From the NCBI RefSeq assembly GCF_020520425.1, contig NC_079491.1, positions 20,575,449-20,639,448 of the forward strand: DNA of 64,000 nucleotides. The letters run 5' to 3'. Origin of the DNA: Spinacia oleracea (Eukaryota > Streptophyta > Magnoliopsida > Caryophyllales > Amaranthaceae). Positions 35,842 to 46,837 of this stretch are shown in pieces. The translations under genes and the position numbers were made by a program. Below the pieces are notes generated by a model, which saw only the letters and a list, made by a program, of their open reading frames with translations, ran no database searches and was not told the origin of the DNA. The first letter of the stretch is position 1, and each line of letters begins with the position of its first letter.

Positions 35842-38800
35842 CTACAACTGCACTAGCTTATCTCTAAGCTCTTCTGAGCATCTACATGACACTCTAAACA
35901 GGATTTCTCTTATAATACAAGAACTAGACTTGACTGCTTTCTTGAAAATGACAGCATTTCTAGCAAGCCAGATGTTGTATACAGTTTCAGCAAAGCACAT
36001 CACATACAACTTTGCAATGTTCCCAGTTTTCCTACCCTTCTTTGCAGCAATCACCAACTCCCTAGAGAAACCATAACCACCTCCATTAAGACCTAAATGC
36101 CTCAAAATTGCTTGCCAAATTGCAGCAGAGAAGCTGCAATCAAAAAACAGATGCTCAACTGTTTCCTTCTTTGCTTTGCATAACACACACAAATCAGCAC
36201 ATGGGATCCCCCAAACTTGAATTCTATCTGCAGTGTATAGCCTATTCAATCCAGCCAGCCAAGTTATAAATATGCTTCTAGGACTGGCCCTGTTATTGCA
36301 CAAGACCCTTTTCCATGAAATTTTAGGGTGATCCCCCTGCAGCTTCCTATACACTAGCCCAATTGAGTACTTCCCTTTCGCATTAACATTATTCCACCCA
36401 CCAATTTGCTGAATCAGTTCTCTTGCACCCAGGATCTTCTTCATTGACCAAGAACAGGAGTTAGGGATAGGGCATACTAAAGGATCCCTCCCTTTCATAT
36501 AGTAACAGTCCACCCATCGAACCCACAGCTTGTCTTTTTTATGAGCAAGAGCCCACAACAGCTTCCCAATGGCTACTTTGTTCCACATGGCAATGTTCTT
36601 TATATTCCACCCTCCAGCAGACTTAGGCAAATACATCCTCTCCCAAGCTACCAGAGCTTTTTTGGAACAACTTGTATCACCAGTCCACAAGAAAACCCTG
36701 CAATAAGCCTCAACTTCCTTCACTATTTTCTTTAGAAGTATAAATATCTGGCACCAGAAGGTTTGCATCCCAAAAAGTATTGTTTTTATGAGAAGCAATC
36801 TTCCTGCATAAGAAAGAAACTTAGCAGACCACACTTTAGCTCTAGCCAGAATCTTCTCCACAAGAGGCTTGCACTAATGATAATTCAATTTCTTGGAGGA
36901 GAGGGGGACCCCCAGGTATCTAAAAGGAAGAACTCCTTCAGGATTGTGAACCTGTTCCAAAATGTGAGCTTTCTCAGCAGCAGTAACACCTCCAAAATAT
37001 ATATTACTCTTTCCCATGTTGGCCTCCAAACCAGACACAGAAGAGAATTTCTGAAAAGCTTCCAACAACAACTGAACTGAAATTTTGTCAGCCCTTGCAA
37101 ATAACAACAGATCATCAGCAAACATCATGTGAGAAATGTTCAATTTCTCACATCTGGGGTGAAAATTAAAATCTGGCACAGCCTTCAATTGAGTCATACA
37201 CCTAGTTAAGTATTCCATTCCAATGGCAAATAGAAAAGGAGACAAAGGGTCTCCTTGTCTTAACCCTTTCTTAGCAGGAAAGGGTTTACTAGGGAATTCA
37301 TTTATCAAAACTGAATATGAAACAGTAGTAATGCAAGCCATTACCCACTGGACAAAAAGAGAAGGGAATCCCAACTCATGTAACACAGTTTCCAGAAACC
37401 CCCATTCTATTGAATCATATGCTTTTTTCAAATCTATTTTAAGCACACACCTTGGTGATATATGAGCTCTGCCATACCCTTTAATAAGTTCAGTAGCAAG
37501 TAAAATGTTGTCAGCAATATACCTTCCAGGAATGAAACCAGATTGGCATTCACTAACCACTTCAGCCACTACCCTTTGCAATCTAGCAGTAAGCACCTTT
37601 GAGATGATTTTGTACACCAAAGTGCAGCATGCAATTGGGCGAAAATCCTTCACATGAGAAGCATTAATCACTTTAGGAACTAAGGTGATTGAGGTGCAGT
37701 TCACACCCAAATACATCTGCTTGCTTTGAAAAAAGAACTGAACAGCTCTATACACATCTGTTTTGATAATATGCCAAGCCTTTTTAAAGAACACAGCATT
37801 AAAACCATCAAGGCCTGGAGCCTTGCTATCATCAATGATATTTAAAGCATCATCAATTTCACCATGGGTGACTGGTCTAACCAAAGACATTGCAGCTTCA
37901 GTAGACAGCCTAGGACCTGATCTCAAAATAGGAATATTAGCTGTATGGATACTACTGGCAGCATTCCCTAACAGCTTATTATAGAAATTTTGTATTTCTC
38001 TAGTGATATCATCAGGATCAGTCAACTTAAGCCCTTGATCATTATACAGCAATGAAATTCTGTTGGTATTTCTTCTTTGTTTCACAGAAGCAAAGAAGAA
38101 TCTAGAGTTAGAATCACCATTAGACAACCAGTTAATTCTAGATTTTTGCTTAAGAGATGACTCCTCAACAGAGAGCCACTTGATGAGGTCCTTTGTGCAC
38201 CTTTTCTCTTCAACTTGCAACAAGATATCTGATGGATCATCCACCGATTGTGCCTGAACACTATCAAGAGATACCTGAGCTTGCTGAATTCTCATATCAA
38301 TCCCAGCAAATTCCTCTTTGTGCAATTGCTTTAGCTTACTTTTAAGCCTTTTTAACTTGAACCAGATGCAACTAAGTGGATTGCCCTGTATAGGTCTATT
38401 CCAATCAAGAGTGACAACAGTCTGAAATTAAGAATGATTAGCCAAGAAATCAAAGAACTTGAATGGTCTACCTCCCCCTGTGTGATCATTCCCAAACTGT
38501 ACCAACAGAGGAGAGTGATATGAAATTGAAGTATTACCATATTCCACTGCAATGTGACCAAATTGAAGCATCCAACATCCATTCCCTAGTGCTCTGTCAA
38601 TCCTACTGGCCACCCTAGCATCACCTAACCCCTTGTTGCTCCATGAGAAAAAATGTCCAGAACTCCTAAGTTCACTCACACCTGTATTAGCTATGAATTC
38701 TTCAAAATCATGAGTTTCATATCTACTAACAGCAGCACCACCAATCCTATCCTGGGTATTCAACACAGCATTAAAGTCACCTATAATCAACCAGGGGGCA

Positions 38801-39199
38801 TTACTAACACTTGCAGCAATCCCTGTTAAGGAAGCCCACAAACCTCTCCTTGTTTCTACTGTATGTAAGCCATAAACAGCTGTAAAAAAAACACACAAAC
38901 ACTCCCTTACTATCCATGATCTCCCCATGGATGAACTGCTCATGAGTAGTATGAACCAATACTGACCCATTCACCATGTTCCAGCCCACCCAAATTCTGC
39001 CTCTAGGGTTACAAGCAGAGTTACAATGCCAAGTCCAAGCCTTCCCTATTTTTTGCTGAACTTTGTCTTTATTCTTATCCTTTACTCTAGTCTCCAAAAC
39101 TACTATCACATCTACATTATTCTTACTTAAGAACTGCTTCAAAGTTCTTGTTTTATTAGGATCATTAAGACCCCTTATATTCCAAGCACAGACAATCAT
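35842..39199 (-). pseudogene. LINE ORF2: endonuclease, reverse transcriptase, zf-RVT
   Basis: Starts at ATG 39197-39199, overlapping the ORF1 stop as ATGA, which points to termination-reinitiation. The AP endonuclease region has ETRVK, IGDFNAV and SYHSPL (the usual D before H is Y). The RT has FIPGRYIADNILL, LKIDLKKAYDSIEW and the FADD box MFADDLLLFA near 37110. The zf-RVT tail reads CADLCVLCKAKKETVEHLFF. The frame has one frameshift near the A8 run at 38884-38891 and in-frame stops at 38428-38430 and 36874-36876, so this copy cannot make full ORF2 protein. Confidence 0.9.
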
Positions 39200-40581
39200 C
39201 CTGGGTGGTTGGTAAAATCAGATACCCCCCCTTCATTCTCCTCCTCAACTCCAGTTATGTTCTCATCCTGTTGCTCCATAGATAGCAGACTAAAAGAGTT
39301 CTGCACTGGAGTACCCTTTAACACAGGTCTCTCCTCCCTATGTTTAGTTCTCCTAGCATCCACTCTCCATTCTGTTGTTTCATGATCTTCCACATTGTTA
39401 CCCACAGGAGTAAGGTGATCTTCAACAACCTGTGGCTTTTGTACCGGTTTTGGTACCCATTTCTTAATCACCTTTTTAACAGGAGCAGCTGCTTTGAACA
39501 CTTTCACGTTGCAGTTATGCCCCACCATACAACACTTCTTACAATATTCTGGTTTCCACTCATAATCTATTGCTTGTTCAAATTCTTGTCCTGAGGGATC
39601 TGCTACAGTAATACTGGTAGGCAATGGTCTAGTTACATCTACCTCAACAAGCACTCTAGCAAAGGAAATTCTAAGCTGCTGAGAGGTGCACTCATCTGCA
39701 TACAAAGGCACCCCAACCACACTACTCAATCTACTGAGAGAGTCTTCTCCCCAACAGTTCAAAGGCGTGTTTGGGAACTTAATCCACAGAGGAATGACTT
39801 TCAACACTTCCTCATGAAAACGAAAACTGGGAGACCACTGCTTGAGAATAGTAGGCTTCCCATAGAAGAAGTGTGGCCCTGCAAACAACACAGCATCCCT
39901 ATCCTCTACAGATCCAAATTTCAGCACAAAATATCCTTCAACATGTAGAAAAACCTTAGGCATAGCTACATGATTCCATTCTTTTGTGATAAACCTCATT
40001 ACAGAAGCAATTGTGGGTGTCTCACCAATAACAAACATCACTACAGCATTAGACCACAGGGCATTGCATCTATTAAGTTCAGACTGTTGCAAGCAAGCAA
40101 TTACTTTCCCATCAGTACATACAGGGGCGACAAACGATAGTGCTTTCCCTTTTGAGGCAATAGAGCTACCCTTCACCTTATTAGCCCAAGTTTCAGTTGG
40201 TTTAGGAGTCCCATTCTCACCCCCTCCCCCCATCTGCAATCGTCTACTAACAATACGAGCAGATGATGACTGACCCCCATCCTTTTCAGCCACAACAAGC
40301 ACACCACTCGATTTTCCAGCAGAATGTAAAGATTGGTATTCACGAATTACCTCCTGAAGACGAATTGATACTGGTCCAGCACTAGGATGCACCAATTTTG
40401 GGTCAGCAATTGATTCAGGTTCAACCAGCAATTCCTCCACCATTGCGTAAGTTAGATCTTGCGTGTTCTCTAAGTTTTCCGGCGTATCATCAGTCTGACT
40501 GGCGATTACCGACGAAGAGGTTCCCGTAGTTCCCGTCGTTCCCGGCGAAACAGCTCGTGTAGTCTTCTTCCTCCTTCCCAT
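39196..40581 (-). CDS. LINE ORF1 protein (DUF4283-like, zinc knuckle)
   Basis: An intact 461-aa frame. It has an N-terminal S/T-rich tail, a DUF4283-like domain at about residues 160-290 (VMRFITKEWNHVAMPKVFLH, FHEEVLKVIPLWIKFPNTPL) and a cysteine zinc knuckle YCKKCCMVGHNC. Such ORF1 proteins bind RNA and chaperone the LINE ribonucleoprotein. No break is seen, unlike ORF2. Confidence 0.9.
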   Translation of the reverse strand: MGRRKKTTRAVSPGTTGTTGTSSSVIASQTDDTPENLENTQDLTYAMVEELLVEPESIADPKLVHPSAGPVSIRLQEVIREYQSLHSAGKSSGVLVVAEKDGGQSSSARIVSRRLQMGGGGENGTPKPTETWANKVKGSSIASKGKALSFVAPVCTDGKVIACLQQSELNRCNALWSNAVVMFVIGETPTIASVMRFITKEWNHVAMPKVFLHVEGYFVLKFGSVEDRDAVLFAGPHFFYGKPTILKQWSPSFRFHEEVLKVIPLWIKFPNTPLNCWGEDSLSRLSSVVGVPLYADECTSQQLRISFARVLVEVDVTRPLPTSITVADPSGQEFEQAIDYEWKPEYCKKCCMVGHNCNVKVFKAAAPVKKVIKKWVPKPVQKPQVVEDHLTPVGNNVEDHETTEWRVDARRTKHREERPVLKGTPVQNSFSLLSMEQQDENITGVEEENEGGVSDFTNHPG

Positions 40582-40779
40582 CGGTGGACGTGGTGCAGGA
40601 TAAGCACAGTACCTTATCGTGCGCTACACCCCATGAGAGAGAAAGTTTTTTTGACTGTTATATTAATTAATCGAAATTTTACCTCCTGAAGACGAGAGAT
40701 TAATGTTAATATAATTGGAAATGAAGATCAAAACATGTCAAAAAAAGGAAAGTGTATCTCTTTTAAAATACAGAGGGAG

Positions 40780-42139
40780 TAATATTTCAGAGCAATTTGA
40801 ATGTTAAACAACAGTCATAGCTAGTCATGTTAGCATTATATCCCAAAAGAAATGGTTCATACTCCATAGCTGCTAATTAGTAATGTAAATGATGATTGAA
40901 AATGAGATGGTTACGTTCTACTAATTGAATCTGCACTCTCTTTTAAATTTAAAACATGAAATGCATAGAAGTTATAAAGTAAATATTGTGAAATCCTGAA
41001 AGCAAAAGCCAGGGAAAGCGTGATATAGAGATTTGAGAAGTGATAGTACGAATAGCGAGTTTTTTTAAGAAATAAAAAAGTATAAATAAATGGCTGTGTA
41101 TATAATTCATTCGATGGATCATAGATTGAGAAGTCAGATGATGACATGTAAAGCGCAAATATCAATACTAGATCAACGCGAATGCATGTACTACTACTAC
41201 TACTACGAGCTGGACTTTTACTGGCCAATGCCTGAACGTAATCTCCACGTGAGCTATCAAATGGATCCAGTGGCGCTATTCATGCAATAGTGTAAACGCG
41301 TAAAACAACAACCTAGTCAGACGGGACAAGATTGCTCGTTGATTGATGCTCAACTCGGTGATATATACCTGGGCTTAAGCAGGCTAGACTCAAGTAGAGT
41401 TGTTAAATTGGCTCATCGGTTCGTATTTTGGTGGGAGATGATACAGTTACCCTGGGGGTAACCTGACTGGACTTACCCTGCAATCAGGTAAGGACATGTC
41501 AGCTTGAAATATTAGGTTTTAGGGGGGAAACTTCTGTTTTAAGGGGGAAAATTTTTAAGGCTTTCCGCCATTCTTGCACTCAGCAGCGCGCAAGTTACCG
41601 CCCAATTCTCTCCCAAAAAAAATCCCGCCCAAATTTTGTAACCTATTCCTTAAAAAAAAAAAAAAAAATAAGAATTCAACCTGACATTTCTGGAAAGAGG
41701 TAAATTTTGTTGAAACTCCATTTGATTTCTAATACCTTATCAATTTTCACTGTGATATAATTCTTTAAAATAGAACAATTAAAATCGATTCTTTGGTATG
41801 TCTTTTTGTGTTTTTTCTTGTAGTTTATGAAATACTTTATTATCGATTATGTTTATTTATAGTTTATCAGATTGTCTGTATATCCTATAAATCTGGTTTA
41901 ATGCGTTTGATTTGGAATGGCGGAGAAAACAATGTGACTGTTAATATGTGCAACAATTAATTATTTTATTAAATTTTGTATGTAATACAAGTGTACTTTA
42001 TTTAATGTGTATGTAGGTTTAATAATCATTAAATTTGCAATACTTTTTTATAAATTAAATGGCCGATGATTTAATTTAATATGTATGAATATTAAATAAT
42101 CTTGAACTAGTGTTAATTATTTATGTATTTTACAGTGAA
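40780..42139. other. Gene-free region before the FAR1-like gene
   Basis: Contains no supported gene. 41500-41650 has TTAAGGGGGAAAATTTTTAA and CCGCCC/CCCGCC-rich words and may be promoter or the edge of the element. An A run lies at about 41654-41669. A 3' splice-like TTTTACAG stands just before the ATG at 42140, so a leader intron is possible. Confidence 0.5.
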
Positions 42140-44982
42140 ATGGTTAGTATAGACCTAAATGGTGAACCAGAGGCCGACGATGGTACTGTTGTCAATTTTA
42201 CTACGCCGAACCCCCCTAAAGAAGGAATGCGTTTTGACTCCGGTTTTGAATTTAGTGAATTTTGTCACCGCTATGCTTACAACGAAGGTTTTGAGATGTT
42301 TGTGAGTAGTGATGAGATAAAGAAAGAGTATAAGGATAAGGGTGTAAGTAAGAAAGGTATAGGAGAACTTGAGGCTAAGGCGCATATGATGCAACGAATA
42401 AGATTAAAATGCAAGAAGGGAGGTGTTAAAAAAAGCGAGGGGTCTAATGTTACAGGTTGCAAAGTCTTTGTTTATGGTTCATGTAAAAATGGAGAGTTTA
42501 TAGTTGTTAATTGTCATTTGGTGCATAATCACCCTCTAAGCCCCGAATGTAGTCGAATGATGGTTAATTACCGTAGCATTGATGGAGCTACCTTCGATAG
42601 GATAATGATAAATGAAAGGGGGGGTGTGAGCGTTAGTAGAAACTTTGGCACTCAACTGATTGAAAAAGGTGGTTTTGATAATATTACGTTCAACAAAAGG
42701 GATGTTAGAAATGCCATAGCTGTTGAACGTCGTAAAACAATGTTTGAGGAAGGAGATGCTGCTAGTCTTGAAAAGTATTTCAAATCACAACGAGAATTGA
42801 ATAGCGATTTTTATAGTTCTATGCAACGAGATGAAGACGGTATTTTAAAGAACGCATTCTGGTCTGATGCGCGTAGCAGAGGAACTTGCAAATACTTCGG
42901 GGATGTGATTAGTTTCGACACCACCTTCTCTAGCAATAGGTACGTAAATGTATATCGTACTTTTATTAATTAAGTCAATTATTATTATTTTTTGAAATAT
43001 ATTAGGATGTCATAATGGTTATTGTGTTGGTTTAGTTGTTGTTACTTATTAGGGTTATATATGTATGTGTTTAGTGTATTTTATTTTAATATATTTATGC
43101 ATGTTGGTTTGCATGCTGATCATCACTAACGTTAATTAAAAATTTGTTCATTTGTATTAGCATGTCGTAGATAATTGGTTACGTGGTAGTACACAGTTCA
43201 TGATGATTATATGTAATATTATTAAATAATTTCAATCAAGCAGGTATCGTATGCCGTTTGCCCCTTTTGTTGGCGTCAACCACCACGGGAAATCAATTGT
43301 ATTCGCCGCCGCTTTAATATCACATGAAGATACTGAAACTTTTGTTTGGGTTTTTGAGGAATGGTTGAAGTGCATGGGAAAGCCTCCAAAGGGCATTTTA
43401 ACCGACCAAGACAAGGCAATAGGTAAGGCAATTAGCCTAGTTTTCCCAGGTGTTCCACACCGTCTTTGTTTGTGGCACATGCTACAGAATGCCTCTCGGA
43501 ACCTTGGCAAACTTGCTGAATGGAAAAGCATTGATACACTTATTAGAACGGCCGTTCATGATATGCTCGATCCTGAGGAGTTTGATGAGGCTTGGTGTCT
43601 TGTGATGGACACATATAATCAACGTAAGGGCTGGATGCTGGATGCTTACGATAACCGTCAACAATGGGCTCCAGCCTACAATAGAGGTAGATTTTGGGCC
43701 GGAATGTCATCAACACAGCGAAGTGAAGGTATGAATCGTTACTTCAAAACTCAAGTAGACCTAGAATGTGGATTGCTGCAGTTCATTAAAAACTATGAGT
43801 TTTGTATGAATATAAAGGCAGAGGAAGAAAAGGAGGATAATTTTGATTGTGTAGATAAGCCTCCTCAAATTGATGTTGACAAGAGTGTGTTAGCTGAGTA
43901 CGTTTTCCATAAGGTTTACACCAACGAAATGTTTGCTGATATCGTGCGTGAGCGTAAAGGTTTAACCCACACAAATGTTACCAAAATTGATGCAATAGGA
44001 TCACTTATGTTGTATAGAGCTGATGAGAAACTGACCTCCCCTCATTGGAGGAAACGGTTCAAAAGCTACACCGTTAAAGTAGATAAGGTTATAGGAGAGG
44101 TAAGTTGTTCATGTCAGTTGTTTGAATTTAGAGGTATTCTATGTAGGCATATACTCAAAGCCATGGATGTGGAGGATTTTCAATTTATACCTGAGAAATA
44201 TATACTAGATAGATGGAGGAAGCAAGTTAGGTCTTATGAGAGCTTGAGGGTTTCATACTATGATCCGGAGGAATCAAGACGGCTAGCAAAAGCTAAAGAG
44301 CTATCTTTAAGGCACAATTATTTGAAAGAATTGGCCATGCATAATGACGTTGCATACAAGCTGTATACGGAAGCTACTAATATTGTTAGGCTAAAAATGG
44401 AGGATGCGGTGGGGATACGTAAAACGGGTGACCAAGGAGATACGTCTATTGTGTGGTGGGATCCTGAAGCACGTAATGTGTTTGGTCGTCGTAGGTTAAG
44501 GCCAAGAGAGTGTAATGAGCGTGCTTTAAAAAGGACAGTTCAACCCGTTCAAGATGATGTGATTAAAACCCCTGTTGATAAGAGGCATGTTGGTAGGGAA
44601 AAGAAAGGACCTTGTTCAATTTACGACAAATCTAAGAAGAAACAAGCATGTACGCACGCCGAGATTGCAGCCAATGAGGTACTTTTAAGTTGTTTTATAA
44701 TTATTTTATTAGGTTATTATTTGAACTATTAAAATTTAATAAGGTTTACTCTCATTGTAGGAACTTATCGGCTCCATGTATGGGCATATTCCTAGCTACC
44801 GGGCTAGGCAAGAACATGCAAACAACGTCAACGATGAACGCGTACATCCTTACTACAATGGACCTGTGTTTGACGACATTCCCGAAAGTTCGCAAATAAA
44901 TTTATGTGAAGATATATCTCAGACTTTCGATTACAATACATATGAATGGCGTACACGACTCGGCGGTCGACTTACAATGTAG
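42140..44982 (+). CDS. FAR1/FRS-like MULE transposase
   Basis: Exons 42140-42939, 43244-44678 and 44761-44982 give 2457 nt and 818 aa with no internal stop. Residues about 25-150 are a FAR1-type zinc-binding DNA-binding domain (FSEFCHRYAYNEGFEMFVSS, then HNHPLSPE). The MULE transposase core has ISFDTTF (Asp about 260), ILTDQDKAIG (Asp about 321), CLWHM and STQRSEGMNRYFK. A SWIM finger CSCQLFEFRGILCRH follows near residue 550. The family includes both active Mutator-like transposases and domesticated light-signalling factors such as FHY3/FAR1. The neighbours are element-like, so I infer a transposon origin, but the intact frame and three clean exons leave domestication open. Confidence 0.85.
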
Positions 44983-45803
44983 TTGTTCTTATGTTGTATT
45001 TGCTTTAGATTTTGTGGGATGTGGGAATATATTCATTGATGTTTGCTTTGCATTAAACTCGGGCAGTCTACTTTTACATATTCAAGTTAATCCAAAATGT
45101 TGCATGCATGGATGTAATTTAAGGAAATCAAACTTTTTGTCATTAGCGTGTAAGACTTGTATTAACAAAATATTTCCAGAAGTGGTATATTGTGTTGAAA
45201 AATCCAGTGTTGTTTATCTAATTTTCTGTCCAAAATTAATGTTGGTCCATTTCAAAAACCAAAAAAAAACGGGGGGAATGGGAGCTGTTGAATAATATGT
45301 TCATATTGCGCGTATCAAGTGTCGAACCTCAGACCAAAGGGGTAGCGTTGCTCTATAATAATGCAGTAACCATTGTGACGTGAGGCCGAAGCCATTGCTC
45401 TTACTGGTGGTTTAATGTACATATATTGTGGTCTGCTTAATATCCTCACCTGTTTATACAACGTTAATTAATGAAATTCCCCTTTGAATACAAACAATAA
45501 TATATATATGTTTTATATAATTAAATGTAACAAAATTAATGCAGTTAGAATATTAATTCATTTATTTCGTTCACACGTTAGTTGAACTAAAGTATGTAAC
45601 ACATTGGTTCATACTAAGTAATTATAGATAATTTTGAAATTCATGGTCATGGTGTTGTGCACCTATGTTGAATTGGGGACATGATTTCTACAAGTAATTA
45701 ATTATCTCGTGGACTCTACATTTTATTCTGTTTACACCTTATTTGTATATATAGGTTTTTATAAACATAATATTACTCAAGTAAATCAAATTAAAGCAGA
45801 GAA
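44983..45803. other. Gene-free stretch between the transposase and XRCC3-like genes
   Basis: Mostly AT-rich. 45305-45400 read on the minus strand has a weak tRNA-like look (AGGTTCGACAC box B, GGTTACTGCATT), possibly a SINE fragment, but no duplication or tail was found. Confidence 0.4.
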
Positions 45804-46622
45804 ATGTCAAAAGCAGTTTCAAATGAAAAAACAATTGTACAGAAAATTGCAACTAGGTGCAACGCCATTGACAGAATTATGCAAGGCGGTGTAAGTGTTG
45901 GAGAAGTGACTGAGTTGTGTGGGGAGAATGCAACCGGTAAAACTTAACTTTGCCTGCAAACCAGTATTGTATGTCAATTACCTCCGTCTTTGGGTGGAAT
46001 GTTTGGAGCTTCCATTTATATCCACTCAATTGGTCCATTTCCTATTCGTCGTTTAACAGGTATAATGCCCCACATTTTACAATCTCCCATAAATCAAATT
46101 GATAACCCTTGTGATCATATAACAACCAAGCAAGTGGAATCCCCGCATGAATTACCTGATGTTCTTGATTGGGTTGTAAAACTGATTAAGTATTCACATA
46201 ACACATGCAGGCATATCCGTTTAGTTGTTATAGACTCAATCGCTAGTATTTGTGCTAGCCATTTTGAGAACACGGTTGAGGGGTTAGACTCACGAACACA
46301 ATTATTACGTGCCATTGGATACGGCTTACATTCCATCGCCTCTACATACAATGTTGCTGTTATCGTTGTTAATAATGTTGTTGATGTGTTTCCAAGCGAC
46401 CGTGATTCGTCTACAAACTTTATGATGTCATCTGGTCGGAAGGTTCGGCCCGCTTTGGGGAAAGGATGGACTCGAAATATTGCAACAAGGTTGTTTTTAT
46501 CCAAAGCACTTAATCCCGTCACTCAAACGTCTGATAGATTGTGTAGTGTTTTGTTATCTCCTACGCTCGAGTTAGATGCTTGTAGGTTTAAAATAACAGA
46601 GAAGGGAGTCCGAGATGAGTAA
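45804..46622 (+). pseudogene. XRCC3-like RAD51 paralogue, intronless, with one in-frame stop
   Basis: One frame of 273 codons starts at ATG 45804. It covers nearly a whole plant XRCC3. Walker A is GENATGKT at residues 40-47, Walker B is IRLVVIDSIASIC, and the C-terminus has SSGRKVRPALGKGWTRNIAT, then ITEKGVRDE, which is XRCC3 wording rather than RAD51, DMC1 or RAD51C. LPPSLGG and NPCDH are also as in plant XRCC3. XRCC3 acts with RAD51C in homologous recombination and crossover formation. Here TAA at 45945-45947 follows GKT directly, where relatives have Q (GKTQLCLQ), so it may be one C-to-T change. Host XRCC3 genes are split by introns and this one is not, so it is a captured or retro copy. 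It sits 0.8 kb after the transposase on the same strand. Confidence 0.75.
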
Positions 46623-46837
46623 ATTATGTAATTTTAAAGTGTATCCATGAATATTCCTGCTGCGTTAGTCAAAAAATGTTCGAAATGTATTCATTGTAGG
46701 AGTGCTGACGTTGTTATAAATAAATACATACGTTGAAAATGATCGGTCGTTAATAAAAATACCACAAATAAACCATCCAAAATAAGTAAACATAATTCCA
46801 AAATACACTCAAACAAGTATACAAAAAGTGGTCTTAT

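Larger units (their letters stand above)
35711..40694 (-). mobile_element. L1-type LINE, near full length (5.0 kb)
   Basis: Minus-strand element with ORF1, ORF2, a 15 nt A tail (T run at 35711-35725) and a 13 bp target duplication AGAGATTAATGTT at 35698-35710 and 40695-40707. The 5' leader is about 113 bp before the ORF1 ATG at 40581. It carries the plant L1 layout of zinc-knuckle ORF1 and AP-endonuclease/RT/RNase-less ORF2. Perfect duplications and a complete ORF1 suggest a fairly young insertion. Confidence 0.95.
34895..40779. mobile_element. Stowaway-type MITE split by two later insertions
   Basis: The left end CTCCCCCCATATTTTAAAA and the inverted right end CTCCCTCTGTATTTTAAAAG, followed by a shared ATACAC(C/T)TT, are separated by 5.9 kb and each flanked by TA (34893-34894, 40780-40781). 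Between them lie a complete Stowaway (35010-35656) and a LINE (35711-40694). Removing those leaves an element of about 250 bp, typical for the class. Confidence 0.7.

Noticed and set aside
41440-41480. GTTACCCTGGGGGTAACC as the left end of the large MULE
   Set aside because: It is a local palindrome; I found no inverted partner near 46700, 50700 or 56000.
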